Source: JABWBJ01 sp036507855
GTDB taxonomy: Bacteria > Gemmatimonadota > Gemmatimonadetes > Gemmatimonadales > Gemmatimonadaceae
Length of the DNA: 64,000 nucleotides
Assembly (NCBI GenBank): GCA_036507855.1
Contig: DATCIJ010000018.1
Coordinates: 16,528 to 80,527, forward strand
Direction of reading: 5' to 3'
Within the stretch, counting starts at the first letter, position 1; each line of letters starts with the position of its first letter. A program made the translations under genes and the position numbers. The notes under the pieces were generated by a model. It did no database searches. It was not told the origin of the DNA and worked only from the letters and a program-made list of their open reading frames with translations. Below are positions 52,188 through 60,457 of this stretch, piece by piece.

Positions 52188-53092
52188 CAACTGTCGGTGG
52201 CGCTGCGCCACCTGACGACCCACGTCCCGTCCCGCGACCGCTCGATCCACTCCAGGACAAAACCGGCCTCTCGTTCTCGACGAACCAGCAGGGCGAGGCG
52301 GCCCGACGATCTGACCCGAAGGACGCCAAGGAGCTCGATGGATCCCGTCGACTCCTCCGCGCCGATTTCCCGTTCGTGGAACGCGGTTGCCGCCGGCCTC
52401 GATGACCCTTCCTCGGTGATGATCAGGATCTGCTCCTGCAGCGGGTTGGCCTCCTGCGGAACCAGGCGCACGACCTCGAACACGGTGCCAACGGTGTCGG
52501 CGTCTATCGAGAAGCGGCTGGCCTGTCGCACGATGAATGGTCGCCCACGAAACGCGGCAACCGTGTCGTCAGGCAGGCGAGACGCGGCGAGCGCGCCGGC
52601 ACGGGCGCGAGCCGCGGAGTCTGCGGCGCTGAGGATGGGGAGTGAATCGAACGTCGCGCCCTCGACGGAGCCTTCGGGGAACGCCAGCCGCCACTCCGTT
52701 GCTGTCCCGGTTTCCATCACGATGGACGCCGTCGGCCAGCCCGCACAGGTGGAATCATAGCGCAGGCCGGAGATGCGGCCGGTGCCGACGACCTTCGCGC
52801 CGTCGATCATCGACAACTGCGCTCCCTCGACATTCCATGCCACCGCAGTCAACGTGTCGAGCGCCTGAGCATCGCCGTATGCCGGGTTCACCAGCCAGGC
52901 GATCGTCCCGGTTCCCGAGCGCACGGCGAACATCGCTCCAGCGGCCCTGTTCCAGGTCGAAGTGCGCGCCGTTCGCGGAGTGCCATCCGGTGGCGACCCT
53001 TCGGGCGACGCCGTATCGTTGCCTGGCGCGCGTTCACCGGTGCACGAGACGGCCACCAGCAGGACAAGCCACGGACGTAACGCGCGGTACAT
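52184..53092 (-). CDS. Lipoprotein of unknown function
   Basis: The 302-residue protein has a lipoprotein signal (VLLVAVSC) and then a low-complexity linker rich in Pro, Gly and Ser. The rest is probably beta-rich, with STWNRAAGAMFAVRSGTGTI, GLRYDSTCAGWPTASIV, and the end WIERSRDGTWVVRWRSA. No family is recognised. It converges on permease 2; the stop codons overlap (52184-52187). It is divergent from the MFS gene at 53166. Confidence 0.75.
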   Translation of the reverse strand: MYRALRPWLVLLVAVSCTGERAPGNDTASPEGSPPDGTPRTARTSTWNRAAGAMFAVRSGTGTIAWLVNPAYGDAQALDTLTAVAWNVEGAQLSMIDGAKVVGTGRISGLRYDSTCAGWPTASIVMETGTATEWRLAFPEGSVEGATFDSLPILSAADSAARARAGALAASRLPDDTVAAFRGRPFIVRQASRFSIDADTVGTVFEVVRLVPQEANPLQEQILIITEEGSSRPAATAFHEREIGAEESTGSIELLGVLRVRSSGRLALLVRREREAGFVLEWIERSRDGTWVVRWRSATDSC

Positions 53093-53165
53093 GAACGTAA
53101 TCTGTGTGGCCGGGCGCGGTCGTCAACCGACTCGCTAGGCAGCGACCGTCATCCGGAGCGAGTGC

Positions 53166-54542
53166 GTGGCATCGACTTTCGCGGAAAAGCCGTCGTGGCT
53201 GGATCGGCTCGGCCTGGGCCGGCCGGAGTTGCGGGCCTGGGCGATGTACGACTGGGCCGCATCGTCGCTCCAGACCACGGTGCTGGTGGCGGTCTTCCCG
53301 ATCTTCTTCGTGCGGGTGGCGGCGGCCGGCTTGCCGGAATCGCGGGGGACGCAGGCCTTGGCGACCGCCAACACGATCGCCGCCGTCATCGTAGCGCTGC
53401 TGTCTCCAATCCTGGGCGCCATCTCCGACTACGCGGCGGCGAAGAAGCGCATGCTCGCCGGGGCGATGCTCGTTGGCGCCGCGGCGACGGCGGGAATGTT
53501 CTTCATCCATCGCGGCGACCTGATGCTGGCGTCGACGCTGTTCGTCATCGCGATCGTCGGAGCCACGGCCAGCTTTGTCTTCTACGAGGCGCTCCTGCCG
53601 CACATCGCGAAGGTATCGGAGATCGACCGGGTGTCCTCGGCCGGATACGCGGTCGGATACATTGGAGGCGGAGTCCTGCTGGCGGCTAACCTCGCCTGGA
53701 TTCAGCGCCCCGATCTCTTCGGATTGCCGTCGGGCGAAGGATTGTCGGAACAGGCTGCTTCGCTGCCGGCGCGGTTGGCGTTCGTCTCGGTGGCCGTGTG
53801 GTGGATTGTGTTTTCGCTGCCGCTCCTGCGGCGAGTACCCGAGCCGCCGCGAACGCTCGAGCCGGACGAACCCGGGCGAGGCTCGGTGGTGGGAACGTCC
53901 TTCGCCCGTCTCGGCGAAACGCTGCGGCAACTGATCGGTTTCCGGCAGGCGTTTCTGATGCTGCTGGCGTTCCTGATCTACAATGACGGCATCCAGACCA
54001 TCATCAAGATGGCCACTGCGTATGGGACGGAGATCGGCATCGGCCAGTCTTCGCTCATCGCCGCGGTGCTGCTGGTGCAGTTCGTGGGCGTGCCCTGCGC
54101 ATTCCTCTTCGGCGTGCTGGCGACGCGCATCGGCGCCAAGCGATGCGTGTTCCTTGGCCTGCTGGCCTATACGGCGATCAGCATCATCGGCTACTTCATG
54201 ACCACGGCGGCACACTTCTTCGTGCTGGCCGGCCTGGTCGGTGTCGTGCAGGGCGGAACTCAGGCACTCAGCCGCTCGCTGTTCGCCACCCTCATCCCCG
54301 CACACAAGTCCGGCGAGTTCTTCGGGTTCTACAGCGTGTTCGAGAAGTTCTCCAGCATCTTCGGTCCGCTTCTTTTTTCGCTCACGATCGCCGCCACCGG
54401 AAGCAGCCGGAATGCGATCCTGTCCGTGATTGCGTTCTTCGCGATTGGCGCCGTGCTACTTGCCTTCGTGGACGTAGAACGGGGGCAGAAGGCCGCGCGA
54501 GACGCAGAAGCCGGCCTTCGGCTCGCGCAACCCACGCCGTGA
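53166..54542 (+). CDS. MFS transporter, UMF1 (Atg22-like) family
   Basis: The 458-residue protein has 12 hydrophobic segments. ELRAWAMYDWAASSLQTTVL near the start is the UMF1/Atg22 hallmark (AWxxYDWANSA). LSPILGAISDYAAAKKRML is the loop between helices 2 and 3, and GTQALSRSLFATLIPAHKSGEFFGFY the late signature. Bacterial UMF1 proteins have unknown substrates. GTG 53166 is the only suitable start near the motif. It converges on a small gene 22 nt downstream. Confidence 0.9.
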   Translation: MASTFAEKPSWLDRLGLGRPELRAWAMYDWAASSLQTTVLVAVFPIFFVRVAAAGLPESRGTQALATANTIAAVIVALLSPILGAISDYAAAKKRMLAGAMLVGAAATAGMFFIHRGDLMLASTLFVIAIVGATASFVFYEALLPHIAKVSEIDRVSSAGYAVGYIGGGVLLAANLAWIQRPDLFGLPSGEGLSEQAASLPARLAFVSVAVWWIVFSLPLLRRVPEPPRTLEPDEPGRGSVVGTSFARLGETLRQLIGFRQAFLMLLAFLIYNDGIQTIIKMATAYGTEIGIGQSSLIAAVLLVQFVGVPCAFLFGVLATRIGAKRCVFLGLLAYTAISIIGYFMTTAAHFFVLAGLVGVVQGGTQALSRSLFATLIPAHKSGEFFGFYSVFEKFSSIFGPLLFSLTIAATGSSRNAILSVIAFFAIGAVLLAFVDVERGQKAARDAEAGLRLAQPTP

Positions 54543-54564
54543 CCGCGCGCCGGCGGCTTCCTCG

Positions 54565-54867
54565 TCAGGGCAGCCTGCGGGTGGCGGGAGGGAGAAACGG
54601 ACCGGCCAGATCCCAGTGCCAGGCTTCGCGCCGCTCTCCGGTGCGCGGATCCCTGAGCGGCTTTCGCTGCAACCGCTCGTCAGGCAGCCCGACGCTACGC
54701 CCATAGGCCAGCAGGCGCTCGCGATCCGTCGAGACGAGGTGCGCCATGGGCCGACCAAACCAGACGTGACGATGGAGCCAGAGACCGCCTTCCATCGCGT
54801 GAATCATTCCGTCGCGACGCCGGACGAACTCGCGGAGAGGGGAATCAGTCGAGGAATCGCGGGGCAC
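54565..54867 (-). CDS. Small hypothetical protein (weakly DUF4031-like)
   Basis: The 100-residue protein contains LWLHRHVWFGRPMAHLVSTD, RERLLAYGRSVGLPDERLQ and a C-terminal HWDL. The alternation of a His/Trp region, a Leu-rich helix and a terminal H-W-D motif recalls DUF4031 proteins. The match is weak and not counted as a firm family call. It lies 21 nt upstream of the pilin gene 3' end on the same strand. Confidence 0.45.
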   Translation of the reverse strand: MPRDSSTDSPLREFVRRRDGMIHAMEGGLWLHRHVWFGRPMAHLVSTDRERLLAYGRSVGLPDERLQRKPLRDPRTGERREAWHWDLAGPFLPPATRRLP

Positions 54868-54888
54868 GGCCCCACGATACCACGAGTC

Positions 54889-55272
54889 CTACTGGCAGAG
54901 GAGCTGTCCTTCGGTCGTCGCAGGAGCGAGTGGCGGAACCGAGCCGATGAACATCGCGCACTCGATGGGATACGCTTGCGGGTGCGTCACCTTGGCGGCC
55001 CAGCCCTGAGCGTTGACGGTGCCCCATGTGATCGTCACTCCGTTGGTGAGCGAGACATTTAACGCAGCCAGCGACGTCGTATACACCTGGTTCTCGTAGA
55101 AATAGGCCTCCTGCGCCGTCACGAGGTTGCGCAGATCCGACTTGAGGCCGGCGGTATTGGCCTTCCCCTTCGTGTTCTGGAACTTCGGGATGGCGATAGC
55201 CGCGAGCACGCCGATGATCACGACGACTATCAGCAGCTCGATAAGAGTGAACCCGCGGCTCGGACGTCGCAT
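54889..55272 (-). CDS. Type IV pilin-like prepilin (PilA/GspG type)
   Basis: The 127-residue protein has a short basic leader and the prepilin cleavage site RRPSRG/FTLIELLIVVVIIGVL, with the conserved glutamate at mature position 5. The hydrophobic helix is followed by FQNTKGKANTAGLKSDLRNL, typical of type IV pilins or type II secretion pseudopilins. Two cysteines near the end (ECAMFIG and LLCQ) may form the D-region disulfide of type IVa major pilins. No assembly genes (pilB, pilC, pilD) are near. Confidence 0.88.
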   Translation of the reverse strand: MRRPSRGFTLIELLIVVVIIGVLAAIAIPKFQNTKGKANTAGLKSDLRNLVTAQEAYFYENQVYTTSLAALNVSLTNGVTITWGTVNAQGWAAKVTHPQAYPIECAMFIGSVPPLAPATTEGQLLCQ

Positions 55273-55494
55273 AGCGATGCTGTTATCCCAGAATGGATGA
55301 GGTTGTCATGTACCGACGCGCACGATGTGAGTCGCGTCACCCGGGTATCGTGGCAACTGCGAGGCCGCCAGGAGGCTGCTTTCACAACGGATTGCGCGAC
55401 AAGGCCTTGCGCCATGGGGGCAGGACGCGATCAGGGCGCGCGGCCTCTCCAATCGCGACGATCGCTGCACCTTGCCAGAGTTGGTCTCGATCAC

Positions 55495-55527
55495 AAAAAC
55501 GGCCTCGCCCGACCTGATTATCAGGCC
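55495..55527 (-). terminator. Likely terminator after polA
   Basis: On the minus strand CCTGATAATCAGG (55513-55525) and an outer GGCCT/AGGCC pair (55523-55527 with 55501-55505) are followed by TTTTT (55495-55499). It begins at the polA stop codon. Confidence 0.55.
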
Positions 55528-58424
55528 TTTGCCTCGAGCCAGTTGGCGCCCACACCGAGGTCCACGACCAGCGGCACGCTGAGAGTGGCGGCGCCTTCCA
55601 TGGCGTCGCGCACGATGTGGCTCACGTTGTCTACCTCGGCAGGCGGTGCCTCAAGGACAAGCTCGTCGTGCACCTGAAGGAGCAGCTGGCCGGCGAGGCC
55701 CTGCGAACGGAGCGCGTCGTGGATGCGGATCATGGCCACCTTGATCAGATCAGCGGCCGAGCCCTGGATAGGCGCGTTCGTTGCGACGCGTTCACCGAAG
55801 GCGCGGATGTTGAAGTTCCGGTCCCGGAGCTCGGGAATGTACCGGCGCCGATGAAAGATGGTTTCCACGTAACCATTTTCGCGCGCATAACGCACCTGTG
55901 AATCGAGATACGCGCGGACGCCGCTGAAACGCGTGAAGTAGGTCTCGATGAAGGCCTTGGCCTCGGCATGCGGAATCCGCAATTGCCTCGCGAGCGCGTT
56001 CGCGCCCTGACCGTAGATCGTGGCAAAATTGATCGTCTTGGCCCGTGAGCGCATCTCGCTGGTGACGTCCGCAATCTCGACGCCGAAGATGACCGCTGCC
56101 GTCTGGCGATGAATGTCTCCGCCCGACGTGAATGCGGTCACGAAAGCCGGGTCGCGTGAGAGATGCGCGAGCAGCCGCAGTTCGATCTGCGAATAGTCGG
56201 CGACGAGGAACTTCCATCCAGGTCGGGCGACAAAGCCGCGGCGGATATCCCGACCGAGCTCACGACGAATCGGAATGTTCTGAAGGTTCGGATCGCTGGA
56301 GGAGAGGCGACCCGTCGCGGCGACCGTCTGATTGAACGACGTGTGCAGCCGACCGTCCTCGGGATGCACGAGTTCGGGAAGCGTGTCGAGATACGTCGAT
56401 TCGAGTTTGGCGATTTCCCGATAGTCCATCAGCAGGGTCGGGAGCAGGTGCCCTTCTTCGGCAAGCTCCTGCAACACACTGGCATCGGTTGACGGTCCGG
56501 TCGGCGTGCGCTTGAGGACCGGAAGTCCGAGCTGGTCGAAGAGAATGACCCGAAGCTGCTGATTCGAGTTGATGTTGAATTCGCGCCCGGCGGCCGCGTA
56601 GATCTCGCGCTCGATGCGTTCGCGTTCGGCGCGGAATCGAGCCTGAAGGGAGCGAAACCAGTCGACATCGATGCTGACGCCGGCCCGTTCCATGTCGGCG
56701 AGGACGGCGGAAAGCGGGAGCTCGATGTTCGTCAGCAGGTCCCGCTGACCGTGCTGTGTGAGTTGCGCCTCGAAGATCTCGCGGAGCCTGAGCGATGCCT
56801 CCGCTTCCGCACCCGCGAACTCAGCGACGGCGGCGACCGGCGCGGCATCGAGCGGCACTTCATCCTTTCCCTTGCCAACGAGGCCCTCGAGAGTGGCCAT
56901 TGGATGGCCGAGGAACTCGACGGCGAGAAGGTCGATGGCATGGGAGCGCCGGCCCGGATCGAGCACGTAGCTGGCGAGCATCGTGTCAAAGGTGAGTCCT
57001 TCGAGCGTCACGCCAGCGCGCCGGAGGACGTTGGCGTCGAACTTCGCGTTATGCGCCGTCTTGGAAATCGCCGGATCCGCGATCAGCGACCTGAGCGCGG
57101 CAACACGCGGATCGAGCAGGGGCGGCAGGTTATCGGGGTCGGGCACCCCTTCCGCGATGAGGCGCGCTGCGATGCTCGTGGTGCCGGCGGCGGTCTTTGA
57201 ACGCGAGGCACCCGACGCCGGCTTGGCCGGGACCGCGCCCAGGAGGTCAGTTTGCTCGGGGCGCGACGGCCGATGCGCGAACGGCATGTACCAGCACTCG
57301 CCTGGCGAAATACTGAGGGCCAGCCCAACCAACCTGGCCCGTAGCGAGTCGCCTCGCGGAGCGGTGGAGGGCTCAGGCACCGTCACCGTCCGCAGGGCAA
57401 AGTGTCCCTCGCCACGCGCCTGCTCGACAAACGCCGGCACGGCTTCAACCGTGTCGATCACGCGCGTGGTCAGCGCTGCACGTTCTGCCGATGTACGCGG
57501 AGCATCCCGATCGATGTCGCGCAGGAGCGTGGTGAACTCCAGCTCGACGAGGATTGGACGAAGCGCGTTAATGTCCGACTCCTTCGTTCGCAGCGCGTCT
57601 GGCTCGAACTTGACGGGCACGTCGTCCTTGAACGTGACGAGCTGCCTGGAAAGACGAGCGCGATCCGGATGTGCGAGGAGCGCTTCACGAGGGCGCTTGC
57701 CCTTGATGTCCGGCGCCGCGAGCAGGATCGCTTCGAGATCGCCGAATTCGTTGACAAGGTCCCGGGCCGTCTTGTCGCCAATACCGGGCACCCCTGGAAC
57801 GTTGTCCGATGAATCGCCTACCAGCGCCAGGTAGTCCACCACGTGTTCCGGCGCCACGCCAAGACGCTCGTTCGCGTTATGCGTTCCGACCCAGTGCTCT
57901 TCCACGGCCGCCGGCCCGCCGCGTCCCGGATTCAGGAGCCAGACACCGGGCCTAACGAGTTGCTGGAAGTCCTTGTCGCCGGAGACGACCACGACCTGGT
58001 AGCCTGCGTCGGCAGCCTGGCGCGCCAGGGTGCCGATTACGTCATCGGCTTCATAGCCATCCACGGTGATCACGGGCACGCGGTACGCCGCCAGGAGCTG
58101 CGCAATACGATCGAGTCCGCGATCGAAGTCGGCCTGCAGTTCTTCGGTCAGCTTCTGCCGGGTGGCCTTGTACTCGGCGAAGACTTCGTTGCGGAAAGAC
58201 CGACCGGCGTCCAGCACCCACGCGATGTAGTCGGGCTGGTGCGTCGTCTTGAGTCGGTGCAGGAAGTTGACCACCCCCCATGCGGCAGACGTGTTCTCGC
58301 CGCGCGAGGTGGTGAGGGGGCGGGAGAGCAAAGCAAAAAACGCCCGGTAGATGAGGGCGTAGCCGTCTATCAGGAAGAGAGTTGGATGCCCGGGGCGGGG
58401 ATCGGAGCTGGTTGGAGCGTTCAA
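55521..58424 (-). CDS. polA: DNA polymerase I
   Basis: The 967-residue protein has the three-domain layout. The 5' nuclease (residues 10-290) is intact: DGYEADDVIGTLA, SGDKDFQQLV, GDSSDNVPGVPGIGDKTA. The middle 3'-5' exonuclease-like domain appears inactive: the DxE of Exo I is absent (LRTVTV), Exo II keeps NAKFD, and Exo III YxxxD is altered (FAGAE). The polymerase is complete: DYSQIELRLLAHLS, RAKTINFATIYGQG and QVHDELVLE. The start is TTG 58424. It fills gaps and removes primers, probably without proofreading. A candidate terminator follows. Confidence 0.95.
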   Translation of the reverse strand: MNAPTSSDPRPGHPTLFLIDGYALIYRAFFALLSRPLTTSRGENTSAAWGVVNFLHRLKTTHQPDYIAWVLDAGRSFRNEVFAEYKATRQKLTEELQADFDRGLDRIAQLLAAYRVPVITVDGYEADDVIGTLARQAADAGYQVVVVSGDKDFQQLVRPGVWLLNPGRGGPAAVEEHWVGTHNANERLGVAPEHVVDYLALVGDSSDNVPGVPGIGDKTARDLVNEFGDLEAILLAAPDIKGKRPREALLAHPDRARLSRQLVTFKDDVPVKFEPDALRTKESDINALRPILVELEFTTLLRDIDRDAPRTSAERAALTTRVIDTVEAVPAFVEQARGEGHFALRTVTVPEPSTAPRGDSLRARLVGLALSISPGECWYMPFAHRPSRPEQTDLLGAVPAKPASGASRSKTAAGTTSIAARLIAEGVPDPDNLPPLLDPRVAALRSLIADPAISKTAHNAKFDANVLRRAGVTLEGLTFDTMLASYVLDPGRRSHAIDLLAVEFLGHPMATLEGLVGKGKDEVPLDAAPVAAVAEFAGAEAEASLRLREIFEAQLTQHGQRDLLTNIELPLSAVLADMERAGVSIDVDWFRSLQARFRAERERIEREIYAAAGREFNINSNQQLRVILFDQLGLPVLKRTPTGPSTDASVLQELAEEGHLLPTLLMDYREIAKLESTYLDTLPELVHPEDGRLHTSFNQTVAATGRLSSSDPNLQNIPIRRELGRDIRRGFVARPGWKFLVADYSQIELRLLAHLSRDPAFVTAFTSGGDIHRQTAAVIFGVEIADVTSEMRSRAKTINFATIYGQGANALARQLRIPHAEAKAFIETYFTRFSGVRAYLDSQVRYARENGYVETIFHRRRYIPELRDRNFNIRAFGERVATNAPIQGSAADLIKVAMIRIHDALRSQGLAGQLLLQVHDELVLEAPPAEVDNVSHIVRDAMEGAATLSVPLVVDLGVGANWLEAKA

Positions 58425-58460
58425 CGGACTCGTCGCTTGGCGAGCGGAGATTCGGTGGAA

Positions 58461-58500
58461 GGGAAAGAAAGCGCCCGCCTGCGATGAGCGCAGGCGGGCG
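58461..58500 (-). terminator. Rho-independent terminator of the second cold-shock gene
   Basis: A perfect 12-bp stem (58472-58483 with 58489-58500, CGCCCGCCTGCG) with a 5-nt loop is followed on the minus strand by CTTTCTTTCCC. It sits between csp and polA. Confidence 0.88.
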
Positions 58501-58557
58501 GATGATTCTGATCTGGTGCCAGCCGCGGGATGGCGCGCTTGCGCCGTCCGCTGGAGG

Positions 58558-58758
58558 TCAGACGCGCGTTACGTTCGCGGCGTGGAGGCCCTTATTGCCA
58601 GACTGGACCTCGAACTCAACCACCTGTCCCTCGGCGAGGGTCTTGAAGCCATCCATCTGGATCGCGGAGAAGTGGACAAAGACGTCTTCGCCCGACTCCT
58701 GTTCAATGAACCCGTACCCCTTGGCGTCATTGAACCATTTGATCTTCCCTCTCGCCAT
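58558..58758 (-). CDS. Cold-shock domain protein (second copy)
   Basis: The 66-residue protein is a single cold-shock domain: GKIKWFNDAKGYGFIEQE, DVFVHFSAIQ and VVEFEVQSGNKGLHAANV. It differs from the 8800 copy in about a third of residues. ATG 58758 follows a clear GGAGG site. It has a near-consensus promoter and a leader of about 70 nt with a hairpin, and a strong terminator, so it is a single-gene unit. RNA-chaperone function is known for the family. Confidence 0.96.
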   Translation of the reverse strand: MARGKIKWFNDAKGYGFIEQESGEDVFVHFSAIQMDGFKTLAEGQVVEFEVQSGNKGLHAANVTRV

Positions 58759-58827
58759 GCCAGGTGCCTCCTGCTCGGTGAATCGTACCCGCACAAACAT
58801 GTTGCGGGACAAACCGCTTTGGTTTGC

Positions 58828-58863
58828 GGCACCCTATATAGAGCGACCTCGTCCGACTGTCAA
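58828..58863 (-). promoter_or_regulatory. Strong sigma-70 promoter of the second cold-shock gene
   Basis: On the minus strand TTGACA (58858-58863) is followed after 17 nt by TATATA (58835-58840). The start would be near 58828. The leader holds CAAACC-AAAGC-GGTTTG, a small hairpin that might sense temperature. Confidence 0.85.
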
Positions 58864-58950
58864 GAGAACCCGTTGCGCCACAACGTGATACCGGACCGCA
58901 ACACATGGCGTCGATGGAAGCACTGCGAAGGAAGCAAATCGGGTGAGGCC

Positions 58951-60354
58951 TTACTGCAGTATGATGCGCCTCACAACCACCTCGAATTCCGATTCCGATG
59001 GCAGTGTCATTCGCCAACGGCCGAATCCCGTCTGATCGATGAACACGACCTGAAGCCGGTGCTCGCGGTACTCCCAGATCAGGCTCCGCCCGCGCTGTCC
59101 AATGTCGGACATGGTCGGCTCGTAGATCTGATCGGGTTGACCAAGCGCAACGACAACGCGGCCCCGATCGGTGAGCCATCCAGCTTGCCCTTCCTCCCTG
59201 AAGCGGACATTGGCCTGGGCGATTCGGCTGAAGTAGTCGCGGAGACCTTCGTGAGCCGGTGTTTGCAGAACCGGATCCGTGTCGCGAAGGAATGCAGCCC
59301 AGAGTGCCGCTCTCCCTTCAGCTGGTGCGTCGCGCATGGCCTGCAGGCGTTGCGCCGACACGTAGTACCGGAGGTAGTCGAGCATCTGCGTAAACGTCGC
59401 GACCGGGAGGTCTTCACCGAACGCGACGAAAATCGGGATGCGCACTGTGTCCGCGGATCCGGCGTGGTTGAGTCCCAGTATCATCACGCCAACGCCGAGT
59501 CTGGACACCGGCACGACAAAGGTGGAACTGAAGTGATCGCCATGACGGGTCAGTTCAAGGCTGTCGCTCCAGAGCACGCTGCTGGATTCATCGGATTTGA
59601 CGGTCACCCGAACCGGCATCGTTGTGCCTTCACCGTAACCTTCGGCATAAACCATCAACACGGAATCCCGGCCGAACACGGCTGTGGAGCGCGGCGTGGG
59701 GAGAATGTCGAGAGGCGCTCCGAGTTGCTCGCGTGGCCTGGCTTCATACACCGGCACCGGCGATGAAACGGAGCCCTGCGCGAAGCGCGGGACGCCGATG
59801 GTCGCCTCGACCGCACTGCCTCGCGTCGCCGACTCGTCACGAACGGTCAGCCTGATGTCGTAAGTGCCGGGCGCGAGATTCACGATCTGCTTGAAGAGCA
59901 CGCTCTCGTCGTCCCTGGTGGTTTCGCGGAAGGCAATCACACGAACCACTTCGCGAGTCCGAAGCTCCTGAACGACCGTGGTGCCGCTTCTCACTTCGAT
60001 GGCGATGTCGTACGAAGCGCGCCAGCGGTCACCCTCTGACCTGAAGCGCAGGACCCGATTGGCAAGCGAGACGGCCACCACAATCGCGGTGGAGTCGTCG
60101 GAGGGTCCGGCAAAAAACGAGAGTGAACCCACGAACGGCGTCTCGCCAGCTTCGGCGAGCAGTCCCATCCGCCGGTAGAGCGCCACGACGTCAGGCTGGC
60201 GGGGGACGCGTCCAGTGGGTGTGGACAGGATTGGCTCGGGCGCGGGTACGCTGCCAGTGGCCCCTCCGCCCCGTTGGCCGCCACAGGCGGCGATTCCCAT
60301 CAATCCTGCGATTCCCGCGCAGGCAACCAGTCGCCACGACCGCGGGCGGTGCAT
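58951..60354 (-). CDS. GWxTD-domain lipoprotein
   Basis: From ATG 60354 the product has 467 residues with a lipobox (LMGIAAC) and then a Gly/Pro linker. The middle part is beta-rich, with immunoglobulin-like stretches (YDIRLTVRDES, SVLMVYAEGYGEG). The C-terminal 110 residues hold the GWxTD domain: GWLTDRGRVVVALGQPDQIY and SLIWEYREHRLQVVFID. The domain is common in Acidobacteria and Gemmatimonadota and its function is unknown. It is divergent from the kinase gene by about 100 bp. Confidence 0.85.
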   Translation of the reverse strand: MHRPRSWRLVACAGIAGLMGIAACGGQRGGGATGSVPAPEPILSTPTGRVPRQPDVVALYRRMGLLAEAGETPFVGSLSFFAGPSDDSTAIVVAVSLANRVLRFRSEGDRWRASYDIAIEVRSGTTVVQELRTREVVRVIAFRETTRDDESVLFKQIVNLAPGTYDIRLTVRDESATRGSAVEATIGVPRFAQGSVSSPVPVYEARPREQLGAPLDILPTPRSTAVFGRDSVLMVYAEGYGEGTTMPVRVTVKSDESSSVLWSDSLELTRHGDHFSSTFVVPVSRLGVGVMILGLNHAGSADTVRIPIFVAFGEDLPVATFTQMLDYLRYYVSAQRLQAMRDAPAEGRAALWAAFLRDTDPVLQTPAHEGLRDYFSRIAQANVRFREEGQAGWLTDRGRVVVALGQPDQIYEPTMSDIGQRGRSLIWEYREHRLQVVFIDQTGFGRWRMTLPSESEFEVVVRRIILQ

Positions 60355-60421
60355 TTCGGCCTCCAGCATGCGGTTACTCCTTCACCTGGTACGCAAATCG
60401 CTGACATCGAGCACTGGTTGC

Positions 60422-60450
60422 TTGCCGCCCCCCTACCGTCGCATTAGGTT
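60422..60450 (+). promoter_or_regulatory. Candidate leaderless promoter of the Ser/Thr kinase
   Basis: TTGCCG (60422-60427) and TAGGTT (60445-60450) are 17 nt apart, and GTG 60458 follows after 7 nt. No ribosome site is present. Confidence 0.5.
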
Positions 60451-60457
60451 CGCGCCC

